Source: Macrostomum hystrix
Taxonomy: Eukaryota > Platyhelminthes > Macrostomidae
Reading direction: 5' to 3'
Assembly: GCA_950097015.1 (NCBI GenBank)
Contig: CATNEN010000011.1
Location: forward strand, 496,001 to 560,000
Length of the DNA stretch: 64,000 nt
Positions 1-9,623 of the stretch are shown piece by piece (the stretch's first letter is position 1; every line of letters starts with the position of its first letter). The position numbers were made by a program, and so were the translations under genes. The notes below the pieces were generated by a model. The model ran no database searches. It was not told the DNA's origin and saw only the letters and a list, made by a program, of their open reading frames with translations.

Positions 1-1371
1 GATTATGTTGTAGAGAGAAGCAAAAACCATGCTTAAAGGCTTTGACAGCTGCTTATTCCCATCGCATTAATCCTCGCACCGCTTTTCTGATAATTTATTT
101 AAAAATGCAAATGAGAGATGAGAAAAATCTGTTTTATTATTATTTTTTGACTGAGTTAAAATGACGCGGAAAATTGACAATGGAAAGATATTATTTTCGC
201 TTGCATCTGAACTGACGGCTTAAGGCTCTTCAGTTGAACTACACGATTTTATTTGAATTTAACTGATGGATTAAAGCGAGACGAATTGTAGAAAAAGAAA
301 ATCTGCATTTGATTGATTGTGATTCTATAGAGGCTGATTGGGACAGATTAGACTATTTCTTCTACAATATAAATGCTAATTTAGTTTGGTTTAGTTTAAA
401 TTTATTCATTGATTTTTGCCTGCTTAGCCTGATCTAATTGGTATTTGATTTTAGCGAGCCTCCATTCGTAGTAGTTTTTAACCTCTTTCGAACTTATCTA
501 GTCTAGTCCACAGTTATAGTAGCACTTTGGTTTCTTTGTGCTTGTGCTTGACATTCAAATTGCATAATAATAGGTGAAGGGACGCAGTGAAACATAGTAA
601 GATGCAAGGAGAGGTATTGAGATGCGGGGAGAGGTAGTGAGATGCAGGGAGGGGTAGTGAGATGCAGGGAGGGGTAGTGAGATGCAGGGAGAGGTAGTGA
701 GATGCGGGGAGAGGTAGTGAGATGCAGGGAGAGGTATTGAGATGCAGGGAGGGGTAGTGAGATGAAGTGAGAGGTAGTGAGATGCATGGAGAGGTATTGA
801 GATGCAGGGAGAGGTAGTGAGATGCAGGGAGAGGTAGTGAGATGCGGGGAGAGGTATGAGATGCAGGGAGAGGTAGTGAGATGCGGGGAGAGGTAGTGAG
901 ATGCAGGGAGGGGTAGTGAGATGCAGGGAGGGGTAGTGAGATGCAGGGAGAGGTAGTGAGATGCGGGGAGAGGTAGTGAGATGCAGGGAGAGGTATTGAG
1001 ATGCAGGGAGGGGTAGTGAGATGAAGTGAGAGGTAGTGAGATGCATGGAGAGGTATTGAGATGCAGGGAGAGGTAGTGAGATGCAGGGAGAGGTAGTGAG
1101 ATGCGGGGAGAGGTAGTGAGATGCAGGGAGAGGTAGTGAGATGCGGGGAGGGGTAGTGAGATGCAGGGAGGGGTAGTGAGATGCATGGAGAGGTATTGAG
1201 ATGCAGGGAGGGGTAGTGAGATGCAGGGAGGGGTAGTGAGATGAAGTGAGAGGTAGTGAGATGCAGGGAGAGATGCAAGGATACGGGGATATACATAGAG
1301 GGTAGGGAGATTCTATTAGAAAGCCATTTTAGTAAGCTTATAAAGTTTCCCTTCGTTCTCGTAATTCTCAG
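1..1371 (+). other. 5' flanking intron of dystroglycan (no exon seen)
   Basis: No convincing exon is visible before the acceptor TTCTCAG ending at 1371. Positions 1-590 are AT-rich unique sequence, about 595-1275 is a minisatellite listed separately, and 1276-1371 is unique. The whole stretch is best read as the tail of an intron whose upstream exons (signal peptide and first cadherin-like domain of dystroglycan) lie outside the window. Confidence 0.5.
595..1275. repeat. 20-bp minisatellite in a dystroglycan intron
   Basis: About 34 head-to-tail copies of a 20-bp purine-rich unit of the type GTGAGATGCAGGGAGAGGTA, with recurrent variants (GCGGGG, GAAGTG, GCATGG, GGGGTA). One copy near 855 is a base short and shifts the register. 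The unit contains GAGGTAGTGA, a 5'-splice-site-like string on the gene strand. Long antisense reading frames across it (Ser/Leu/His-rich) are a by-product of periodic sequence without stops. Confidence 0.95.
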
Positions 1372-4300
1372 GTGAAAATCTCCACCCTGGAAATATCTCC
1401 GGACGCTCCCAGCTCCCAGCAGCAGCAGCGCCAGTACCTCCTGGCCTCCGGGCCGGGCAACGCGAACACTCGTCGCAGCCTCCAAGCGGCTCGAGTGATC
1501 TGGCAGGTGGGCTGCGGCTCCATCGATGCCAGGCATCTGAGAGCGCTGGAGAGGCTGGAGAGATTAGCCATCACTGGCGAGCTGACACCTGAGCCTGTGC
1601 TGCTGTGGTACGTTGCCGACCTTATCGAGCCGGAATCCACAGCCGCAGCCATGGATGCTGCCGGCTCTCTGTCAAGCAGCCGCCTACGCCGCAGTGCCTA
1701 CGCCTATCCCAAGCGCAGAGCAGACGCCTCCTTCTTGTCTGTCTACGCCTCCGATCAGCTCTCGTCGGCCGCTCTGATTGGCTCGCCTGGCGCGTCAGCG
1801 CCGGCGTCGTCGATGTCTTCAGGTTTGTCGTCGCCACCGTTGCCAACCGGGGACACGCCGGCGAGGCCGCCGCCACCGTCGGATAATTTGAAACCAATCA
1901 CTCTGCCTACTACTACAGCTTCTACTACTGTTAGTAGTACTACAGTCACTACCACACTGAAGCCAGCCACCACTGAGCCGGGTCTGCGCCAGATATTCCA
2001 GATGAGCGCAGAGCCCTACAGTTTCCCAGTTGGCGTCCTGACTCGCATTGTTCTAATGCCCAGTAGAGATACGGCGGCGGATTTGAAGAATTTGAAAACT
2101 GCCGTGGTCGGATGCGGACACAACAATGAATTGGGCGTCTTCGGGCGATACTATCCGGCCCAGATGGTGCTAGAGGGGCATCCCAGTGAGTGCTGAATCA
2201 TGGCTTCCATCTATTGAGATTTTTGTCCTCAAACGTTTATCATCAGGGAGTCTGTTTAGAAACAATATCGTTTATGCCTATAGGGAAACTTTTTACTTTA
2301 TCAGTGTATCAATCTAACGAATTTTCAGGAGCAATCCGTCGTGTAATTTTTCCGACAATAATCCTTAAGATATTCACATTTTACAGGACAGTCTTCAATG
2401 GTATTTTCTCCTGAACAGTGGTAGGATTATTTTTTATGATTTATGATGATCTATCTACAATCCATCGTATCTTCTATAATGATCATTTTATGATTAATCC
2501 ATCAGTTGTATCTTCTCAGTATCAATCCCTCAGGTGTATGTTTCTCAGTATCAATCCCTTAGTTGTATGTTTCTCAGTATTAATCCCCCCATGTGTATGT
2601 TTCTCAGTATCAATCCTCTCAGGTGTATCTTTTCAGTATCAATCCCCTCAGGTGTATCTTTTCAGTATCAATCCCCTCAGGTGTATCTTTTCAGTATCAA
2701 TCCCCTCAGGTGTATCTTTTCAGTAGCAATCCCTCAGGTGTATCTTTTCAGTAGCAATCCCTCAGGTGTATCTTTTCAGTATCAATCCCTCAGGTGTATG
2801 TTTCTCAGTATCAATCCCTTAGTTGTATGTTTCTCAGTATCAATCTCTTAGTTGTATGTTTCTCAGTATTAATCCCCCCATGTGTATGTTTCTCAGTATC
2901 AATCCCCTCAGGTGTATCTTCTCAGTATCAATCCCTTAGTTGTATGTTTCTCAGTATCAATCTCTTAGTTGCATGTTTCTCAGTATTAATCCCCCCATGT
3001 GTATGTTTCTCAGTATCAATCCCCTCAGGTGTATCTTCTCAGTATCAATCCCCTCAGGTGTATCTTTTCAGTATCAATCCCTCAGGTGTATCTTTTCAGT
3101 ATCAATCCCTCAGGTGTATCTTTTTAATATCAATCCCCTTAGGTGTATCTTCTCAGTATCAATGCCCTCAGGTGTATCTTTTCAGTATCAATCCCTCAGG
3201 TGTATCTTTTCAGTATCAATCCCCTCAGGTGTATGTTTCTCAGTATCAATCCCTTAGTTGTATGTTTCTCAGTATCAATCCCTTAGTTGTATGTTTCTCA
3301 GTATCAATCCCTTAGTTGTATGTTTCTCAGTATTAATCCCCCCATTTGTATGTTTCTCAGTATCAATCCCTCAGGTGTATCTTTTCAGTAGCAATCCCTC
3401 AGGTGTATCTTTTCAGTATCAATCCCCTCAGGTGTATCTTCTCAGCATCAATCCCTCAGGTGTATCTTTTCAGTATCAATCCCTCAGGTGTATATTTTCA
3501 GTAGCAATCCCTCAGGTGTATCTTTTCAGTATCAATCCCCTCAGGTGTATCTTTTCAGTATCAATCCCCTCAGGTGTATCTTCTCAGCATCAATCCCTCA
3601 GGTGTATCTTTTCAGTATAAATCCCTCAGGTGTGTCTTTTCAGTATCAATCCCTCAGGTGTATCTTTTCAGTAGCAATCCCTCAGGTGTATCTTTTCAGT
3701 ATCAATCCCCTCAGGTGTATCTTTTCAGTATCAATCCCCTCAGGTGTATCTTCTCAGTATCAATCCCTCAGGTGTATCTTTTCAGTATCAATCCCCTCAG
3801 GTGTATCTTCTCAGTATCAATCCCTCAGGTGTATCTTTTCAGTATAAATCCCCTCATGTGTCTATTTCTCATTAACAATCCCCTCACGTGTATCTTCTCA
3901 GTAACAATCCCTCAAAAACTCCACTGTAACAATCAATGAAATGTTTCAGCTGCCAAGGACATCGGCTCCCAGCACAAGTGCAGCCTCCACGTCACAGACA
4001 GCCGCGGCAAGCAGGACTTCTTCGGCTTCACTATTCGCGTGCCGGAGCCGGCGCCGCCCAAGCCGCTGCCAACCGCCAACGCCGACAATCGCCTATTCAG
4101 TTTGCTGCTTGGCGTTCGCTACAATCGTCAGTTAGATCCGGCTGCTTATTTTGCCAACGCTTTGGAGCACGATATTCGCCTGTGCGTTACGCCTCTGGCT
4201 GATCGTTGCGTCAGCTTTGCTCCAGACTCGCCTCTGCAATTCAATGCGGCTACCTGCCGAGTCTACGGCTTGGCCTGGCGCAGGAACCAGCTGACACAGG

Positions 4301-7300
4301 TGCGCCCTGTCTACCTGTTGGCTACAAGCAAGTATAATAAGACTGCCATCCTTACAGCTGGTTACTCTGTGACTGAGCCACGGCCAGAGGATGCCGCACA
4401 TCAGAATAAGGTAATCCTTTGCTCTATTGGCTTGCCCACATTGGCTAACTGTTTTGAGCTGCTAATCCTGTGTGTTTGCTGTTTATCCTGTCAGTTCGCT
4501 GTTAATCCTCCCTGTCTGTTTGTTGCTAATCCTTCCGTCTGTTTTGTTGTTAATACTTTTGTCTGTTCAACGATAATTCTTAATTCTGTTGGCTGTCAAT
4601 CCTTCATTCTGTTAGCTGTTAATCCTTTGCTCTGTTAGCTGTTAATCCTTCATTCTGTTAACTGTTAATCCTTTGCTCTGTTAGCTGTTAATCCTTCATT
4701 CTGTTAGCTGTTAATCCTTCATTCTGTTAGCTGTTAATCCTTCATTCTGTTAGCTGTTAATCCTTCATTCTGTTAGCTGTTAATCCTTCATTATGTTAGC
4801 TGTTAATCCTTCATTCTGTTAACTGTTAATCCTTTGCTCTGTTAGCTGTTAATCCTTCATTCTCCTTTTTTGTTGATTGTCTATAAATGACAAAAGCTGT
4901 CATTGTTTTTTATATTCGTGTTCTTTTGACAAGATTCCCTATTCCGTTGACAATAATCCCAGATCAATCATCAGTACCAGCTGCACATTGAAGCAGACAT
5001 TGACTACCTTCGTCAGCTGGAGACCCATACCAAGCCCCTGTACGACCTGACTGACCAGATAAACTCCTTCTTGGAAGGCAGCAGCAACAGCAGGCCAGCC
5101 ACTGGCCTTTTAGAAGACGCTCCGGGCCTGCATTTGAAATGGTTGAACCGTACGGACACCAGATCGAGAAGCATGGTCCTAGTGTTTGGTTGCATCATCA
5201 ACTACGGCTTGCGCTATTGTCCGAGAATGTCCATCATCGATGTGGCCAAGAAGATGTTTAAGTACTGCGGCAGCACGCAGCCGGAGGGTCGGCCTTGGCC
5301 GGAATTTTCAAACGCCCTGGCGCCGAGTCTGACGCCGGTCCAACTGATTACAACTCCATTGGGCACCTGCACCTCAGGCAGCTACCTGTTTCCAATGCAA
5401 TTCTACATGGCCCCGTCAAGCTCCTGTCCCAACAACAAATCATCCGGCGATAGTACTACTCCACAGCCGCAGCCACTGGCGCCGCCACTCTGGCCTCTGA
5501 TGCCAACAGCTGCCCCAGATGGTCCCACAAGATCTGGGCTCACGGTCAACTATGCAACTTCCAAGGAGCACGGAGTTTACTGCCTGCTGCCGTTCTCAAC
5601 TAGTGTTGGCAGCGGATTTCAACGGCCTATTAAACGACCGGAATGTGTGACCGACTCTAGCGGCAGAAATCTTCTATCGCTGCCGTTGCAGTTGTGCACC
5701 TCAGCAAACGATGACGGCAGCGATTGCGTCAATGAACACCGTTTCATTAGCTGGAATGCCACTATTAGAGGCTTTGAGGTGCGGCTAGCCTGGGTTCTGT
5801 GTGGCGCTTGATTCTGTGGATTTTAACTTTTCAGCCTATTCGCATTACTTTAAGGCGAATGATAAGCCGATAATCCGAGAAAACATTACCCAAATTTCAG
5901 ACTGGGATTAGACAAGATTTCAGGCTGGGATTTGACAAGATTTCAGGCTGGTAATCAGACAAGATTTCAGGCTGGGAATCAGACAAGATTTCAGACTGGG
6001 GATTAGCTAAGATTACAGACTGGGGGTAAGCCAAGTTCTCCTTGATCCCCGCAGGGCATTCCATTCGACGCCGACGTGGGTGCCAAGCATTTCACAGTGC
6101 TGGTGCGGAACTCGGACCCAGCCTCGCTAGCTCCGCCAGCCCGCTTCAACCTGTCTGTTGTGGTGGAGCAGCCGCAGTGGGGCCCGTTTCGTTTCCACCG
6201 GGTTCGCATGAGCTTCGAGGTTGATCGCTGGCGCGTTGCCGACCTTGATCGGCAGTACGCCTTCTTTCGCTTCCTCAACGACCTGCTGTCGACCATTTTG
6301 CCTAGAAACAAAATCTACATGCGATTACCGCCGGATAATCTGCGCAGACAGCTCGAGCTACCTACTGTTAATACTCTCAACCTGACTCTAGACTGGACCG
6401 TTGTCGCGTTCGATAGTGACGGCGCTGTCATTGACGGATATGGAAAGTAGGTTCTGCTGTTTAACGACCGCCTTTTGCGCGGTTTATGAGTTTTTGAGCA
6501 GAATGTGTGATGTGTTATCCCATCTCAGCCCTTAGGTGTTAAACAGCCAGTTCATCTTAGCACTCAGGTGTTAGACAGCCAGTTCATCTTAGCACTCAGG
6601 TGTTAGACAGCCAGTTCATCTTAGCACTCAGGTGTTAGACAGCCAGTTCATCTTAGCACTCAGGTGTTTGACAGCCAGTTCATCTTAGCACTCAGGTGTT
6701 AGACAGCCAGTTCATCTTAGCACTCAGGTGTTTGACAGCCAGTTCATCTTAGCACTCAGGTGTTTGACAGCCAGTTCATCTTAGCACTCAGGTGTTTGAC
6801 AGCCAGTTCATCTTAGCACTTCCCACTTTATACCCCAGATACCAGGTGTTCTGTCCAGTCAACCAGCTGCTCATGCTTCGCAGAATCCTTGATTCGGAAC
6901 TGATGAAGTTGCTAAAGCGGCATGCCATTACCTTGCAAAGTCAAGCCGTTCTGCTTGAGGGCAACTGTAGCAGCTACAATTTCGGGGATCTTCACAGTTT
7001 CTACATGCATACTCGCCAGCCAATTAATAACATTGTGACAGATTATTCCTTTTATCCTAGCGGAGATGGAAACAGCGGTGGCAGCGTCGTTGGCAACGGA
7101 GGTAGCAACGGACTTCCCAATGGTAATAATAACGGTATCGACACAGCATCGGTTGGCGATTCCAATGTTCTGCTCATCACAGTGGCTCCCGCCTGCGGAC
7201 TGGTCCTATTGGCTCTGCTTGTAGCTCTGCTAGTCGCTTGCTGTCTGTACCGCAGAAAGCCAGCTAGCAATGGCGGCGCTCACATCCAGCAGCAGCAGCA

Positions 7301-7832
7301 GCAGCAGGGATCTCGAAGTAGGCACGTTTCCTATCAGCCGCAGCAACAGCAGCAGCAGCCGCAGCAGTACCACAGTTCCAGCATGTCGCGTGGCGGTGCC
7401 ACAGCTGACTTCAGCCTAACTAGCAAGCACGTGCCAATCATCTTCGCCGAAGAGCTGGAAGAGCGGCCGTCCGCGCCCACCAAGCCGCTGATTCTGCCCA
7501 ATGAAAAGCCGCCACTGCCGCCACCTGATTTGGACGGCTACGACCAGGACGAGCTGATCATGGAGAGAACGCCGCTTAACCCGCAGCAGCAGCAGCAACA
7601 ACAATTAATGTTGATGCAGATGCAACATATTCAGCAGCAGCAGCAGCAATTTGCCACTCTTGGCCGGTCAAATGGTCACAATATCAATGGCGGTGGAGGT
7701 GGTGGCGGAGGCGTCGGTGGAGTCGCTTATAGAACTTTACCCGGTAATCAGCAGCAGCAGCAGCAGCAGCAGCGCCATCTACAGACGGGGTATGCTGACA
7801 AATTTGTACTTGAATACTCGAATCAAGGTTGA
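1372..7832 (+). CDS. dag1: Dystroglycan (matrix receptor), 5' end outside window
   Basis: Laminin-binding transmembrane receptor linking matrix to dystrophin. Exons: 1372-2185, 3950-4410, 4975-5778, 6055-6446, 6839-7832; all phases join, giving 1154 residues in the window. Seen: a GPGNA...W-x-x-GC block (about residues 27-50) as in the alpha-dystroglycan S6 domain; a short Thr/Ser mucin-like stretch (about 179-202, far shorter than in vertebrates); a cadherin-like domain across exons 1-2; a SEA-like region with EFSNALAPSL matching vertebrate AFSNALEPDF; then an extra cadherin-like plus SEA-like module; a membrane segment (about 934-959) followed by YRRKP; and a cytoplasmic VPIIFAEELEE ... EKPPLPPPD ... 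TPLN block (from about 1022) that is diagnostic of beta-dystroglycan. The tail has four poly-Q runs and a Gly run but no PPxY dystrophin-binding motif. TGA stop at 7830-7832. The acceptor of exon 3 could instead be at 4963, which would add four residues. Confidence 0.9.
2503..3930. repeat. 28-29-bp minisatellite in dystroglycan intron 2186-3949
   Basis: About 50 copies of a unit like TCAATCCCCTCAGGTGTATC followed by TTTTCAGTA. Variants alternate TTCTCAG/TTTTCAG and CTCAGGTGTA/TTAGTTGTA. Each unit carries a pyrimidine tract plus CAG (acceptor-like) and CAGGTGTAT (donor-like). The array fills most of the intron and stops about 20 bases before the real acceptor TTTCAG at 3949. Confidence 0.95.
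4480..4865. repeat. 23-bp minisatellite in dystroglycan intron 4411-4974
   Basis: Units of the type TTCATTCTGTTAGCTGTTAA plus TCC, degenerate at the left edge (4440-4600) and regular from about 4600. The unit is unrelated to those of the neighbouring introns. Confidence 0.9.
5890..6025. repeat. Short minisatellite in dystroglycan intron 5779-6054
   Basis: Five to six imperfect copies of a 22-24-bp unit around GACAAGATTTCAGGCTGGGA. Each unit includes TTTCAG, an acceptor-like hexamer. The true acceptor is the CCCCGCAG ending at 6054. Confidence 0.85.
6520..6822. repeat. 32-bp minisatellite in dystroglycan intron 6447-6838
   Basis: About nine nearly identical 32-bp copies of CACTCAGGTGTTAGACAGCC plus AGTTCATCTTAG. 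Every copy contains CATCTTAG and CTCAG (acceptor-like) and CAGGTGTTAG (donor-like). The array runs almost into the following exon; the acceptor used is inferred as TACCCCAG ending at 6838 because only that one restores the phase. Confidence 0.93.
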
Positions 7833-7913
7833 GCTAACTCCAATTCTGCTTACTTTGGAAACTCATTGTTAAAAGGCTTAAGAATTGTGTGTACGTAGTT
7901 TCTCAACTGGCAG

Positions 7914-7919
7914 AATAAA
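7914..7919 (+). terminator. Polyadenylation signal AATAAA of dystroglycan
   Basis: A canonical AATAAA lies 82 bases after the dystroglycan stop codon, giving a short 3' UTR ending near 7935. Confidence 0.7.
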
Positions 7920-7935
7920 ACATTTCTAGCATTGT

Positions 7936-9548
7936 TGCTGTATACAAACCTCATCTTCATTCTGCTTTTTTACAGTCTAATGAGATAAAAAAAATAGATA
8001 AAATGCATAATACATACTGACTGTGTTTTGTGTTGTGATATAGTTATGCACTTACAACTGAATTGATATTCTGCGCAGATATACTTACTAGCAATTTCTT
8101 TCGATTGCGCGCAATGATCCATTTTTTACTTATTCATTCGGCACTCATTCCTTTTTCTAAGCGGTGAGCGCTTGTTTTTGCTTACCTCAATTCGCAAATG
8201 AAACTGATATTTTATCTTACAGAAGGTTGTGCTGCCCGATTACGTGGTTTATTTCCTAGTTGGTTTTTATTTTACTTTTATATTCTTCTAGTCAAACTCT
8301 AGTCAACGAAAATATATTCTAGTTTTTTTCTTTCATTTTTCTTACTATTTTTAGCCTTGCTACTCACAGTAGCGCTAAGCGTGTTGTGTTAGTAGTTATT
8401 TGCCCTTTTTTTATTGTCGAAAATATAGAACTCGCACAGTGGGCGGCACTGCATTTTTAACACAAATAACATTTGAGATCAAACTCTCTCTCACGTACTA
8501 TTAATTTAATTTGTGCTAACTTGTTATTGACTGCAATACTGTTGTAAATTTTTATTCAGTGCAAGGCTAGCTAAAGTTGATCACATTTTTCACAGATTTT
8601 TTCTAGTCACATTACACAGGAAGTGTAAAATTTGATGCTTTAAAATATGCTTCGAAAACTCTGCTTAATGCAAACACATTAATGTTGTGATTGTACTTTA
8701 TTTCTGTCGTTTTCCTAATGTTTTAATATCTTGAATTGTAAATTTTTTTTTCTCTTTTTAGCATTACTCGTACTTAGTAAATGAAGCATAGTGTTTTTTT
8801 CTTATTGCAAACTGTAAGACCTTAATATTTAAATCGCTTTCATATGTTAAAAAGCGAGACATGAAAATAAACGCATAACAATGAGCGGAGCGGACTACCG
8901 ATTACAGTTTCGTTTAGTTCCTACCTGTATAGGTGACTTTGGTCTATTATGATTACTAGTGTACCATTTTAAAGAACCATTTTAGCTTGTAGTCTAGCAT
9001 CCAAATAGGTTTTCACAATCTATTAATTTAGTACAATTTTGAGACACTAGTTAGCAAACTGAATGAATCTTGTGATTAAAAAGTAAGGCCAAAATTTAGA
9101 TTTAGTTTTTTGTAATAAAAATTGGCTCTCAAAAAGTCAGTTCAGGGTAAAAATATTTGGCTTGCAGCTCTCTGATTGGCTAAGAAGCATTGATTGTCAG
9201 ATTGGTTAATGATTTTAGGCTATGATATAGAGACGTTGAAGAACTAGCTATTATCTGATTCGCTGAGACCTTAAAATTTACGGTGCGATATGGAAAATTA
9301 ATCTTAAGGGATTAATCTAAAGCTAGTAAATCTAAAGGGATTGAATGTTTTTCTGATGGGCTGACATTTTTGATCTACAAAGCATAAAAAACTATATTTT
9401 TGTTAAATCAGTTAAACGTGAGATGTTAAGATTGCAGTTTTTAAGAACGTAACCCATTTACCTCATGTCCTTGACTAACCCCACCCCGCCTACATGCGGA
9501 CGGAAACGCAGCTAAAGGATGTAATGCAATAATGAAATTTGAATATGA
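7936..9548. other. Intergenic spacer between dystroglycan and SHOC2
   Basis: AT-rich unique sequence without a supportable reading frame, RNA gene or obvious repeat. The SHOC2 promoter presumably lies here, but no recognisable core element was identified. Confidence 0.6.
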
Positions 9549-9559
9549 ATATATTTCAG
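9549..9559 (+). promoter_or_regulatory. Splice acceptor in front of SHOC2 start codon
   Basis: ATATATTTCAG followed by CGG, 64 bases before the ATG at 9624. It could be the 3' end of a 5'-UTR intron or a spliced-leader trans-splicing site. Confidence 0.5.
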
Positions 9560-9623
9560 CGGAAACAAGAAACAAAGTGTTTCTATCACCAACCGTCTGT
9601 ACACTAAGCACATCTCGGCTGAC

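Noticed and set aside
503..1536. Long minus-strand Ser/Leu/His-rich reading frames
   Set aside because: They are translations of the 20-bp minisatellite, overlap each other in several frames and run antisense into the dystroglycan exon.
2418..3939. Series of 100-170-codon + strand frames rich in QYQSLS/CIFSVSIP
   Set aside because: Periodic translations of the intron array between two phase-matched dystroglycan exons.
5013..5201. Minus-strand frame opposite a dystroglycan exon, and similar small frames elsewhere
   Set aside because: Shadow frames of confirmed exons on the other strand.
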